From NCBI RefSeq assembly GCF_045679555.1, contig NC_092099.1, positions 9,048,576 to 9,112,575 on the forward strand: 64,000 nucleotides of DNA. Direction: 5' to 3'. This DNA is from Salvelinus alpinus. Its lineage: Eukaryota; Chordata; Actinopteri; Salmoniformes; Salmonidae. Shown here one piece after another: positions 23,933-34,885 of the stretch (the first letter of the stretch is position 1; each line of letters begins with the position of its first letter). The position numbers and the translations under genes were made by a program. Under the pieces are notes generated by a model. The model saw only the letters and a program-made list of their open reading frames with translations, searched no databases and was not told the DNA's origin.

Positions 23933-24565
23933 TGAAGTGTGTTCTGCATTCATCAAAAGTCCCATCAGGTAGCCTGATTTCAGATGTGTCCATGTAAACA
24001 GGATTATTAGGGAAATCGTTCTTCTTGCAAAGTATGTAAACGTTTTAAACAGAGTATTATATTAATCTGACTATCCACAATAATACAATTGTATTATACA
24101 ATTATATACAATTGTATTATTGTGTGTATGTAACCGTGCTCCTTGAGTCCTTTATGAGCCTCTGGCCAAAGATCCCTGATCACAGGTCTGAGAGAGAGAG
24201 AGCAAGATCCCTGGTGGTGTTGCCCCACTAATTCTGTAGAATGATCTAACAATGTAAAGGGCTTTCCCCTCACCATGGGTCTGGTTGGAGACCTGGGTGT
24301 CACCTTCTGCTGCCTCGACCTGTTAATCCTTTTAAAGAAACAGGATCTGAGAGAGGAAACTTTCAGCCAGGGACCCCCAACTGTTTCACCATCCATGATC
24401 CAGCAGGGATCACCCACCCAACACTTAACACCACAAAGATCCTGGTTGTCTCCACCGGGCGAGGTCAAGCTTTTTAATTGCCTGTCTGACCGACCGTCAT
24501 TCACTTTTGATTACATGTACAGACAGATGGAAAGACGAACTGTCTTTCACACACATGTGCACATA
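23933..24565. other. No gene; resumed repeat and a 49-base palindrome
   Basis: 23933-24060 is the second half of the repeat interrupted by the hAT-type element (ATTTCAGATGTGTCCATGTA). At 24076-24124 two 19-base arms (CACAATAATACAATTGTAT and its exact complement) flank 11 bases. Overlapping frames of about 130 codons on opposite strands at 24094-24670 have no recognisable domain. Confidence 0.5.
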
Positions 24566-26138
24566 CAGTACCAGTCAAACGTTTGTACAGACCTACTCAT
24601 TCCAGGGTTTTTCTTTTCTTTTTACTATTTTCTACATTGTAGAATAATAGTGAAGACATCAGAACTATGAAATAACACATATGGAATCATGTAGTAACCA
24701 AAAGTGTTAAAGAAGTCAAATATATATTTAATATTTGAGATTCTTCAAAGTAGCCACCCTTTGCCTCGATGACAGATTTGCACACTCTTGGCATTCTCTC
24801 AACCAGTTTCATGAGGTAGTCACCTGGAATGCATTTCAATGAACAGGTGTGCCTTGTTAAAAGTTAGTTTGTGAAATGTCTTTCCTTCTTAATGCGTTTG
24901 AGCAAATCAATTGTGTTGTGACAAGATAGGGGTGGTATACAGAAGATAGCCCTATTTTGTAAAAGACCAAGTCCATGTTATGGCAAGTACAGCTCAAATA
25001 ATAATGACAGTCCATCATTACATTAAGGTCAGTCAATCCATAAAATGTCAAGAACTTTTCAAGTTTCTTCAAGTGCAGTCACAAAAACCATCAGGCGCTA
25101 TGATGAAGCGCTCATGAGGACTGCCACGGGAAAGGAAGACCCAGAATTACCTCTGCTGCAGAGGATAAGTTCATTAGAGGTACCAGCCTCAGAAATTACA
25201 GCCCAAATAAATGCTTCAGAGTTCAAGTAACAGACACTTCTCAACATCAACTGTTCAGAGGAGACTGTATGAATCAGGCCTTCATGGTTGAATTGCTGCA
25301 AAGAAACCACTACTAAAGGACACCAATAACAAGAAGAGACTTGCCTGGGCCAAGACACACAAGCAATGGATGTTTAACCGGTGAAAATATGTCCTTTGGT
25401 CTGATGAGTCCAAATTTTTGATTTTTGGTTCCAACCACCGCATCTTTGTGAGATGCAGAGTAGAATGATGACGATCTCTGCATGTGTGGTTCCCACCGTG
25501 AAGCATGGAGGAGGAGGTGTGATGGTGTGGGGGTGCTTTGCTGGTGACACTGTCTGTGATTTATTTAGAATTCACGGCACACTTAACCAGCATGGCTACC
25601 ACAGCATTCTGCAGCGATATGCCATCCCATCTGGTTTGTGCTTAGTGGGTCTATCATTTGTTTTTCAACAGGTCAATGACCCAAAACACCTCCAGGCTGT
25701 GTAAGGGCTATTTGACCAAGAAGGAGAGTGATGGAGTGCTGCATCAGATGACCTGGTCTCCACAATCACCTGACCTCAACCCAATTGAGATCGTTTGGGA
25801 TGAGTTGGACCGCAGAGTGAAGGAAAAGCAGCCACCAAGTGCTCAGCAAATGTGGGAACTCCTTCTAGACGGTTGGAAAAGCATTTCAGGTGAAGCTGGT
25901 TGAGAGGATGCCAAGAGTGTGCCAAGCTGTCATCAAGGCAAAGGGTGGCTACTTTGAAGAATCTCAAATATAAAGTATATTTTGATTTGTTTAACGCTTT
26001 TTTTTGGTTACTACATGATTTCATATGTGTTATTTCATAGTTTTAATGTTTTCACTATTATTCTACAATGTAGAAAATAGTAAAAATAAAGAAGAACCCT
26101 TGAATGAGTAGGTGTGTCCAAACTTTTGACTGGTACTG
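24566..26138 (+). mobile_element. Tc1-like transposon, decayed (family B)
   Basis: Inverted ends CAGTACCAGTCAAACGTTTG and AACTTTTGACTGGTACTG flanked by TA. Sub-terminal sequence (CTACATTGTAGAATAATAGT, CATATGGAATCATGTAGTAA) also occurs inverted at the right. Length 1573 bases. Deleted relatives are at 29193-29256 (one end only) and 57555-58068. Confidence 0.88.
25030..25905 (+). pseudogene. Tc1-like transposase pseudogene (family B)
   Basis: Pieces on the plus strand: 25045-25230 is the helix-turn-helix part ([16 protein letters not shown]). About 25395-25425 gives the WSDES block with the first Asp. 25495-25560 gives VKHGGGGVMVWGCFAG. Around 25655-25690 the FQQVNDPKH block has Val where the second catalytic Asp is expected. 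25745-25905 gives the C-terminus with [20 protein letters not shown] and an intact catalytic Glu. Frames change at least at about 25430 and 25690. Inactive. Confidence 0.85.
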
Positions 26139-26510
26139 TACACACACGCAAACACACACAATCCTCTAGTGCCTGCCCCTCCCCTCCGGTAAATCTGTCC
26201 CTGTGCCAGACTGCTTGGGTAAGCTTATTCTGGGAACACAACCCAAGCATGCCGGAAGCAGCAGCAGCAGTAGTAGCAGCAGTGGAGGATTACGATGCCA
26301 CAGTGAGGGACACGGTAGGCCCCCTAATTGAGATGTCTTAATGATTTATTAATCGAGGCGCTGCAGTCTTACACTGGGAACAGAGGCAATAATCCCTCTC
26401 ACTCCTCTGAAATTGAGAAATCTTCTCTTCTCTCCTCTCTATGCTTTTTAGGGTGTCATTCTCTTAAATTCCCACAGTTTTCACACTATTAAGGCTGGAA
26501 GGTGTATGTA
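26139..26510. other. No gene seen
   Basis: Short CA-rich start (26140-26162) and a CAG/TAG-rich patch (26250-26285); otherwise unremarkable between two transposons. Confidence 0.5.
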
Positions 26511-28117
26511 CAGTGGGGAGAACAAGTATTTGATACACTGCCGATTTTGCAGGTTTTCCTACTTACAAAGCATGTAGAGGTCTGTAATTTTTATCATAGG
26601 TACACTTCAACTGTGAGAGACGGAATTTAAAACAAAAATCCAGAAAATCACATTGTATGATTTTTAAGTAATTAATTCGCATTTTATTGCATGACATAAG
26701 TATTTGATACATCAGAAAAGCAGAACTTAATATTTGGTACAGAAACCTTTGTTTGCAATTACAGAGATCATACGTTTCCTGTAGTTCTTGACCAGGTTTG
26801 CACACACTGCAGCAGGGATTTTGGCCCACTCCTCCATACAGACCTTCTCCAGATCCTTCAGGTTTCGGGGCTGTCGCTGGGCAATACGGACTTTCAGCTC
26901 CCTCCAAAGATTTTCTATTGGGTTCAGGTCTGGAGACTGGCTAGGCCACTCCAGGACCTTGAGATGCTTCTTACGGAGCCACTCCTTAGTTGCCCTGGCT
27001 GTGTGTTTCGGGTCGTTGTCATGCTGGAAGACCCAGCCACGACCTATCTTCAATGCTCTTACTGAGGGAAGGAGGTTGTTGGCCAAGATCTCGCGATGCA
27101 TGGCCCCATCCATCCTCCCCTCAATACGGTGCAGTCATCCTGTCCCCTTTGCAGAAAAGCATCCCCAAAGAATGATGTTTCCACCTCCAAGCTTCACGGT
27201 TAGGATGGTGTTCTTGGGATTGTACTAATCCTTCTTCTTCCTCCAAACACGGCGAGTGGAGTTTAGACCAAAAAGCTCTATTAATGTCTCATCAGACCAC
27301 ATGACCTTCTCCAATTCCTCCTCTGGATCATCCAGATGGTCATTGGCAAACTTCAGACGGGCCTGGACATGCGCTGGCTTGAGCAGGGGGACCTTGCGTG
27401 CGCTGCAGGATTTTAATCCATGACGGCGTAGTGTGTTACTAATGGTTTTCTTTGAGACTGTGGTCCCAGCTCTCTTCAGGTCATTAACCAGGTCCTGCCG
27501 TGTAGTTCTGGGCTGATCCCTCACCTTCCTCATGATCATTGATGCCCCACGAGGTGAGATCTTGCATGGAGCCCCAGACCGAGGGTGATTGACCGTCATC
27601 TTGAACTTCTTCCATTTTCTAATAATTGCGCCAACAGTTGTTGCCTTCTCACCAAGCTGCTTACCTATTGTCCTGTAGCCCATCCCAGCCTTGTGCAGGT
27701 CTACAATTTTATCCCTGATGTCCTTACACAGCTCTCTGGTCTTGGCCATTGTGGAGAGGTTGGAGTCTGTTTGATTGAGTGGGTGGACAGGTGTCTTTTA
27801 TACAGGTAACGAGTTCAAACAGGTGCAGTTAATACAGGTAATGAGTGGAGAACAGGAGGGCTTCTTAAAGAAAAACTAACAGGTCTGTGAGAGCCGGAAT
27901 TCTTACTGGTTGGTAGGTGATCAAATACTTATGTCATGCAATAAAATGCGAATTAATTACTTAAAAATCATACAATGTGATTTTCTGGATTTTTGTTTTA
28001 AATTCCGTCTCTCACAGTTGAAGTGTACCTATGATAAAAATTACAGACCTCTACATGCTTTGTAAGTAGGAAAACCTGCAAAATCGGCAGTGTATCAAAT
28101 ACTTGTTCTCCCCACTG
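26511..28117 (-). mobile_element. Tc1-like transposon, 1607 bp (family C, inactive copy)
   Basis: Ends CAGTGGGGAGAACAAGTATT and, inverted, AATACTTGTTCTCCCCACTG, flanked by TA. The inverted repeats are about 200 bases long, and the AAGTATTTGATACA motif recurs at the inner edge of each arm (26699, 27920), an IR/DR arrangement. Length equals that of the copy at 60519-62125 exactly. The transposase carries two nonsense codons. Confidence 0.93.
26727..27749 (-). pseudogene. Tc1 transposase (family C) with two nonsense mutations
   Basis: Reads on the minus strand from the Met at 27749 ([14 protein letters not shown]) to the stop at 26727, 340 codons without any frameshift. Codon 175 (27225-27227) is TAG where the sibling has a Glu codon, and codon 205 (27135-27137) is TGA where the sibling has Arg. 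Other substitutions include SDETL for SDETK, VKLGGG for VKHGGG and Cys/Tyr-to-other changes at single positions. The DD34E residues themselves are still encoded. It is a very recent pseudogene: the normal product binds the long inverted repeats and performs cut-and-paste transposition in the nucleus. Confidence 0.95.
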
Positions 28118-29134
28118 TATGTGTGTGTGTTTGTCTTCCCAAGTATCACATTTATTTATTGTGATAGCCTGATGGTTTGTTGTCAGGCTTTCTGTCCAAG
28201 CCCCACACTGTAAAACTTTCCCCTGTAAATTTACAGTATTATTCTGGCACCAGAGTTGGCAGCTTAGTACTGTAATTTTGCTTTACAGCAGAGATGCTGT
28301 AATGTATTTCACAGTACTATTTTCCTTACTGTAAAACATATTACAGCCTCCCGGTTGTAAATTTAGAGAGATGATGTCATGTTTTACGGTAAAGAAAATA
28401 GTACTGTGAAATATAGAAAATAGGGTGCCACTTGAGACGTAGCCATAGATCCTGCAACTTCCTAGCAACATTGTGCTGGTTGTGCGCAGGGCTGCGTTCG
28501 TTTTGATGCCTGGTCATGGTTAACTAGGGGAAGCACTATAACTTTATATATGAGGAAATACCACCGCCACACCTGGCTATGACCAATATTCCCTCCAATT
28601 GTTTTGGGACACTGAGCAAAATGTTGGTCTTGTGATTGGAAACTGGAACGTTGTGTGAATTATGTGCAACTTCCAATGCACATTTACAGTGAACACTGAG
28701 GCTGTACCCTTACAGTTTTAAACCGTAGCCAATAGGCTATTGTGGCTATTTGAGCATAATGTAGGCCTACCAACAATACCAATGGAGCAAATCCCATAAC
28801 ATTTTCACATGGAAATAGCTTTTGATTTCTATGATATAGCCTACAGTAGACTATATATGGTGTTCTATGCAGGTATATATTGCATGAGACTTTTAAAACA
28901 TTTGTACATTATGAAGGGCTTTACATTAATTCATGATTTTTTACTTGGTCTGTAACACCATGGGCCCAATAAGTGACTACATTGTATTGGGTTGTATGAT
29001 GCAAGAAACCACTTCACAACTAATTATTATTACCATCCAGAGAATTAGACAATGTAGGCTACCCCTCTGCCTATTGGCTTATTTGCATATTCAAGTCTGA
29101 CTCAAAATACACACTGCCCCTTCAATTAAGACAT
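28118..29134. other. No gene; one hairpin repeat
   Basis: At 28306-28412 two arms of about 34 bases pair almost perfectly (ATTTCACAGTACTATTTTC and its inverse around GTAAAACAT), within a region rich in TACTGTAAAA/TTTACAG motifs (28205-28420) that looks like an old DNA-transposon-derived repeat. Nothing recognised at 28440-29134. Confidence 0.5.
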
Positions 29135-29472
29135 AAGCTGTGTTCAAATACTCCTACTAACCGTACTATTTGTGATGTAAATTAAGTATATACAGTACCA
29201 GTTAAAAGTTTGGACACACCTACTCATTCAAGGGTTTTTCCTTATTTTTACTATTTTGTACAGGTTTCCTAGAAGTTTTGAAGTCGTAAAATGTCTAGTT
29301 AGTAATTTATGCTAACATGATAGCAAGAGGTTGCATAGCAAGAGGGCATCAACTTCCGGTAGACAGGCAAAGCGCTTGTACGCTCAACTGAAAGGATACA
29401 TTTACAGTATACTAAAATATACTTATAGTATGTAGTATACAGTATGTTAGTATGGGTATTCGAACACAGCTA
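29135..29472. mobile_element. MITE with AGCTGTGTTC termini
   Basis: Left AGCTGTGTTCAAATACTCCT, right GGTATTCGAACACAGCT; sub-terminal ACTAACCGTACTATTT and GTATGTTAGTATGGG are also inverted. A single end of the family-B Tc1 element (CAGTACCAGTTAAAAGTTTG, 29193-29256) is embedded. Non-coding. Confidence 0.6.
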
Positions 29473-31991
29473 TAAGCGTTTTACCTGACTGTCTTTTCAA
29501 AGACAGCTTCTAATGCAGCCTACACTTATGTGCTCTTGTAGGAAGCAGTTACTCCGCATTGCTGACGTATAACGTTACTTATCTATAACTGGGCTAACAA
29601 CTCGCTAACTAGCAAAGAATATCAACAAATGTGCACACGCTCTGCGCTCTGATCTGAACTGATCTGAAAAGCGCATTAACTCATGGGTGATTGAAAGATC
29701 GCTAGTGGGCTAACCCGCCAATAGAATTATACTACGTTGCGCTCTGGCTCTGCCTACAGCAAAATCACAGGCTCAATCTCGCAAAGTTAGATTTGTTTTG
29801 GTTTGTTGCTTTGAAAAGGGGCTGCTATAATGTTGCTTCGAGTACAGAAAATGTTTTGATCTATATAATGCAAACTAATGGGGTGAACTCAGTGAAGTTA
29901 AATCTCTTGCATCTCTGCGCAGCATGGCATTTCTTCTGCACTGCAGTCGGTGAGGAGGTGCCCAGTTTAGAGGGAACATTGCTTATGACTACACAATTTG
30001 AGTGAACAATGATGGGGTCAGGTTTACTAATACTTTTCTGTTCATGTGTGTGAGTGTGTACATGTGCCTGTCTCTTGTCTCTCTGTCTGAGGAATCTGTG
30101 GTGCACATGCCTCTGGGTGAAGTAAACAGCGCTGAAATGGAAACCCCAACAGCATAGCTGTACTGTTTACAGGGCTCTTCTGGTAGGTGTAGATCTACCA
30201 TAACACACGTGATTCAACTAATCTTGGTTTCAATTGACGATGGTGAATCAGGTGTGTTAATCAGGTGTGGACCAGCTGGGCTGGAACAAAAGTCTGTTGT
30301 ATGACACTCCAGTTCAGAGCAGTGCCAACGTTTCTGTTTGACATGTGGAGTTGTCTCGACAAAGTTCATATGTGAATGTGTCTTGTTGTAAATGTTTTAT
30401 GAGAGCACTGCTGGGCAGAAAGACATTTTTTTTTAAAAAATGCTTTCAAACAACATGATGAGTTTGCTTTTTAATGTTTTTCCTTAACAATACTTATGGA
30501 CACACAGATAAATAATCAAATAAATACATACATAAATACATCTAAAATAATCATTATAGTAATTTTCAGAATTCTGTGACATTTTGCAACAGGAAATTAT
30601 GTTTCAGATTAACCACCGACATTTCCTTTTTACAGTTTTTTTTCCTTCTGACTTTTTGCTTGTAGTATTGCCTAGTTAGATGAAAGATTACACATCACAT
30701 ATCGCTCACATTTGTACAGGTTTCCTAGAAGTTAGGAAGCTATCGTGCAGATATTGTGGTGTCTGATTGAAGATCTCATGGTAACAAGCTTAGGTGTGTT
30801 TTTGAATGAGATTATAGGTTGTTAGGGATCCCAGTCATTTAGGTGCCTGGCTGTCTTAAAAATTAGAACCCTGTTGACACACATTTCTCTCACATTTGAC
30901 ATACTTTTTATGAGTTTGTCAAATACACACTTCCACAGTTCATGGTCAACCAAAAGTTATCCTTTAACACAGAATAACACCCTTTAACTTGTAAGCTGTC
31001 CATGTTGGCTTCATATTTGTATGTGTTTTGCTGTTGGGTCTTCAGTGTCAGGGTGTTTTGCAGCCAACCTTTCATGATTATTTTATTATTTAATGTTTAT
31101 TTGGCCTGTTAATGTCTATCCTACTTTCCCTCTAAGCATCTGGCAGGTGTCTTACTACAAACAATGAAGCCCTTATTAAGGCATCAGCATTATTCACTTT
31201 GGCTGGCGGCTCACCGAACGAGTCCTCAAAATAGTCCGAATTAATCTAAGATAACTCAAGAAATCTGTCATTAATTTTTTAATTTTTGCAGAGGAGATCT
31301 TAGTCACGCAATTTTACATCTACCTAAGCTGTTTGGTGCAGTATTTCTCAATGAAAGAATTTGCATGAAAACGAGTCGTCTCTCGTTGAATGACAACAAA
31401 GACTTTATTGAAGAATCCCTACTGTTGACCAATCACCAAGGAAGTGACGTAGACTTCGACTACTGACTTCAGCCTGCCTCCAGAAAAAATGTTGTGTGCC
31501 CGAACAGGCGGGGGGAAAAAACTCGCCGAAGTCCAACAGGAACAAAAACGTCACAAAACTCTTCCGAACTGTTTCGTCTGGAAAGCATGTGGACGCCTTT
31601 ACAGATTAAAACGTCTGTCCCTCTGAGTAGTGCTCTGGTCTTAGGGCTTGAACAGTCCACCAAGACTGTCAGCCACGGTACTTAGCACTTCTGCCCAGAA
31701 TGCTCCCCAGCTAATTGAACCAATGTAGCACTGCACATAGCCCCAATACCGAGGTTGATAATACCAAGGCTGTAGCGGGATACAGCAATAAACTTGCACC
31801 AGAGTTATTCTTTAATTTGCGGTGACATTTACATCCCTTGCCTTTGCAACCATGAAAAACACTTTAAAATGACAAATAGTTACACATCATACATGTTTTT
31901 GTTTAAAATAAACTGTGTATCAATGATGATACATAATGTACTGTAAAACATTATGTTTGCATTGTTTAAAGCAAATTAGCTTGTCCCAGTA
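29473..31991. other. No gene seen in about 2.5 kb
   Basis: No domain-bearing frame. A 22-base exact match links 29256-29277 with 30712-30733. At 31345-31690 the sequence contains, on the minus strand, CAATAAAGTCTTTGTTGTC (a polyadenylation-signal-like motif) and a 64-codon frame, possibly an LTR-type repeat, but no second boundary was found. Confidence 0.4.
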
Positions 31992-32055
31992 GTGATGTGT
32001 AGTGTGTGTAACTTATACGCTTGGTGATGTGTAGTGTGTGTAACTTATACGCTTG
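31992..32055. repeat. Perfect 32-bp tandem duplication
   Basis: The unit starting GTGATGTGTAGTGTGTGTAA occurs twice without mismatch (31992-32023 and 32024-32055), immediately upstream of a SINE. Confidence 0.95.
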
Positions 32056-32064
32056 GAATGCTTT

Positions 32065-32307
32065 GGCTCCCGAGTGGCGCAGCGGTCTAAGGCACTGCAT
32101 CTCAGTGCTTGAGGAGTCACTACAGACACCCTGGTTCGAATCCAGGCTGTATCACAACCGGCCGTGATTGGGAGTCCTATAGGGCGGCGCACAATTGGCC
32201 CAGCGTCGTCCGGGTTTGGCCGGTGTAGTCCGTCATTGTAAATAAGAATTTGTTCTTAACTGACTTGCCTAGTTAAATAAAGGTTAAATAAAACATGAAT
32301 AAATAAA
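32065..32307 (+). mobile_element. tRNA-derived SINE with LINE-like 3' tail
   Basis: Same family as 3405-3645 and better preserved: CCCGAGTGGCGCAGCGGTCT (A-box region), GGTTCGAATCC (B box), core GGCGGCGCACAATTGGCCC, tail AATTTGTTCTTAACTGACTT...TAAATAAAGGTTAAATAAA. The tail resembles the end of the LINE at 52036. Confidence 0.87.
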
Positions 32308-32485
32308 AGGAAGCAGGTGCAGAAGGAGAATTTAGTGATGAAGAGGGAAGGCAGATAAACAAAACAGGAGAAGTGTACTGAATGTGACCAAAACCAATAC
32401 TGCCTGGTGACTGAGGCTACTGAGGGCTAAATGAAGGGAGAGTAATCAAGGTGATGATGAGGTCCAGGTGTGCGTAATAATGGTG

Positions 32486-32848
32486 TCAGGACCGGTGGTT
32501 AAAAGACCGGCGATGTCGAGCACTGGAGAGGCGTGACAGTGTCCTGGACTGGTCCGCTCCTCGCCCTCGGGCCGGCCAGGAGTGCGGCCCCAGAGGGCGA
32601 GGAGTGGACCAGTCCGGACTGCGGAGATGGACATCCCGGATGATTTTGGGGTCCAGGATGTTGGCCACCGGGACCCAACAGCGCTCCTCTGGACCGTACC
32701 CCTCCCAGTCCACCAGGTACTGAAGCCGACCCCCATGACGTTGGGAGTCCAGTAGGGACCTGACGGCATAGGCGGGGGTCCCATCGATGTCCAGGGGAGG
32801 CAGAGGGGTGTCGTGGGTGATGGCATCAGCCAGGGGACCAGGAACCAC
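32486..32848 (-). pseudogene. Gypsy chromodomain (element 1)
   Basis: The open minus-strand frame contains [21 protein letters not shown] then [20 protein letters not shown], a chromodomain with the aromatic cage-type W-E-G-Y-G-x-E-x-x-x-W pattern found at the C-terminus of chromoviral integrase, which can steer integration to particular chromatin. The upstream integrase is broken. Confidence 0.82.
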
Positions 32849-32929
32849 CGGCCTGAGGAGAGAAACATGAAAAGATCCGGTTGTTAGTGGTGGGTTATGG
32901 GGCCAGAGCCGGCTGATATTCCAGCATGT

Positions 32930-33640
32930 ACTGGAAAGGAGTCAGCCCAGAGAAGTAGTGAGGAAGTGAGTTCTGGGCATACTTGGCCCAGGGAAGGAAC
33001 CGGGCCCACTCACCCTGCCAGTCCTAGCAGTGACTCCTAAGGAACCTCCCCAGCTCCTAGTTGGTCCTCTCCACCTGTCCGTTGGACTGAGGCCGGTAAT
33101 GAAGACTCTCAATACCCGCGACATGAATCGGGGGCACGGTCGGAGACTATGTCCTCCGGATGGCCATAGTGCCGGAAGACCTTTTGGAACAGTGCCTCAG
33201 TGACGTGAAGAGCTGGAGGGAGACCAGAGAGAGAGATACAACGGCAGGATTTAGAGAATCTGACCACAACAACCATAATAGTGGTGAAACCATCAGACGG
33301 AGTGAGATCAGTAACGAAATCTATGGACAGATGGTATCAAGGTTGCTGAGGCACGGGAAGGGGAAGGAGTTTCCCTGTTAAAGTGTGCCTGGGAGATTTA
33401 TTTTGGGCACATACGGAGCAGGAGTTGACATAAGGGGCGACATCCTGCACCAAGGTGGGGCACCAGTACTTCGCAGGGATGGATTGAATGGTGCAGGTGA
33501 TACCTTGGTGTCCAGCGCCCAGGTCAACATCCGATCCCTTACCCCTGTGGGGATGTAGATGCGCTCAGGAGGGCAGGCGCAGGTTCCCTCTCTGGAGCCT
33601 GGTGGATGTCCACATCTACGTTCCAAAACACGGGGCCAAT
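32930..33640 (-). pseudogene. Gypsy integrase remnants
   Basis: Minus-strand frames show degenerate integrase: 33626-33378 contains PERIYIPTGVRDRMLTWA (the segment before the HHCC zinc-binding domain) and, frame-shifted, VYAPYVNSCSVCAQ-like sequence. 33124-32942 corresponds to the region after the catalytic Glu (TNGQVER-type, in a shifted frame) through [17 protein letters not shown] sequence. The central catalytic Asp region is largely deleted. Confidence 0.65.
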
Positions 33641-33718
33641 GATATGGGAGGCTGGAATGATGAGCTGGAGGACACCTACAGGACTCTCAACCAACGTGGA
33701 ACCACAGGGTAAGGGAAA

Positions 33719-34198
33719 TCATGTCCTCCGGCATCCTGACCAGGCGGTGATTTTCATCCTCGTCCAGGAGATGGTGGGGTTATGACGTTGGAGCCACGGG
33801 AGGCCGAGGATGACTTTGTGTACGGGTGCGGTGATGATGAGGAAGGGAAGGCTTTCTTGGTGCATGGGTCCCACGGTGAGGGTGAGTGGTGCTGTGATGT
33901 GTGTGATTGTGCCGGATCCCAATCGTCTATTATCCAGGGCTTGGACCAGAAAAGAAGAGGAGAAAGGGTACGAGGTGATGTTTAGGGAGGAGGCGAGGGC
34001 CTGGTCGATGAAATTCCCCGCAGCACTGGCGTCCACTAGAGCTGTAGCGACAACACCCGAGGGACAGCCAGCCAGTGAAATGGAAACCAGGAAGGGTTTG
34101 TTGGAAAACGATGATGAAGGAATACTCACGCCTACCCTGGGAAACAGATGATCACGAGGCCGTCCCTCTGCTCCAGTGGACCTCGGGTTGGGATGCAC
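33719..34198 (-). pseudogene. Gypsy protease fragment with altered active site
   Basis: A 160-codon open stretch. Around residue 56 it reads TALVDASAAGNFIDQA, aligned with the retropepsin active-site motif D-S/T-G-A (usual LVDSGAAGNFID in this group); Ser and Gly are replaced by Ala and Ser. The later ILGLPWLQRHNP segment is the conserved flap/C-terminal signature of Gypsy proteases. It normally continues into reverse transcriptase, but here sequence passes almost directly into integrase pieces. Non-functional. Confidence 0.78.
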
Positions 34199-34720
34199 TG
34201 GACACCGCTGGAGGTGCCCCTCCTGGCCGCAATAGGAACACAGCCCCAGCTGTCTCCGGTGACGCCGCTCTGCATGGAGAGGTGTGTCTCCATGCGATCA
34301 GGCTCTGCCTCAGGACGGCTAAAGGAGGAGGGCGGGGGAGTTGCCGGCACTCCTGAAGAAGGTTGTCAATACAGATGGCCATCGCGATGAGCGCGTCCAA
34401 GGAAAGGTTGTCGTCCCGGCACGCCAACAGCGTGTGGACCTCCTCGTGCTGTCCTCTACAGAATAGGGTGCAGAGCACTGGTTCATCCCGTCCGCTGGAG
34501 GCTGCCACGGTCCGGAAGGTGAGGGTGTACTCCGTAGTGGTCTGGGCACCCAGCCAGAGTTGGAATAGTCGCTCACCTCCCTCTTCCCTCCGGTGGATTG
34601 TCGAAGACCGCCCTGAACAGAGCCATGAACCTCTCGTAGGAACCCAGCTCTTCCTCTCCTCTCTCCCAGATGGCTGTAGCCCACTCCAACGCCCACCCGG
34701 TCAGTAGGGAAATGACCGTG
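34152..34720 (-). pseudogene. Gypsy gag remnant with zinc knuckle
   Basis: Minus-strand reading, spread over two frames, shows a Gypsy Gag capsid-like region: 34508-34152 contains RDEPVLCTLFCRGQHEEV and DDNLSLDALIAMAICIDNLL, and the neighbouring frame (34696-34520) the preceding part. In a third frame near 34215-34255 a CCHC knuckle is readable (CSYCGQEGHLQRC, C-X2-C-X4-H-X4-C). Frameshifts separate capsid from knuckle. Gag normally packages the element RNA in cytoplasmic particles. Start codon and N-terminus are lost. Confidence 0.75.
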
Positions 34721-34885
34721 GCAACCTTGGAGCTCTTTTTGGTGGGAGATTAATCAAGGTGATGATGAGGTCCAAGTATGCGTAATAATGGGGAGTAGGT
34801 CTGCGTATTGATGGTGCCAGGACCGGTGGTTAGTAGACCAGTGATGTCGAGCGCTGGAGAGGGGGAGCAGGATTAGGGAGTGACA

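Larger units (their letters stand above)
32308..34885 (-). mobile_element. Deleted Ty3/Gypsy (chromovirus-type) element 1
   Basis: A minus-strand element. The left LTR part (32308-32538) ends GAGGCGTGACA, and a partial LTR of the same sequence lies at 34749-34885 (ATCAAGGTGATGATGAGGTC shared), ending GGGAGTGACA. Between them, read on the minus strand, are gag, protease, integrase pieces and a chromodomain. Reverse transcriptase and RNase H are missing. The left LTR begins directly at a SINE tail, so its outer end is lost or interrupted. No target-site duplication is visible. Confidence 0.8.

Noticed and set aside
24094..24670. Overlapping frames of 131 and 136 codons on opposite strands
   Set aside because: No domain on either strand, and the ends run into Tc1 terminal sequence and an AT-rich palindrome.
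32085..32160. tRNA-like A and B boxes suggesting a tRNA gene
   Set aside because: Embedded in SINEs with body and tail; the cloverleaf is degraded. The same holds at 3410-3490, 35635-35698 and 52630-52682.
33128..34700. Plus-strand frames of 70-118 codons in the Gypsy remnant
   Set aside because: Antisense shadows; the minus-strand frames carry the recognisable gag, protease and integrase motifs.
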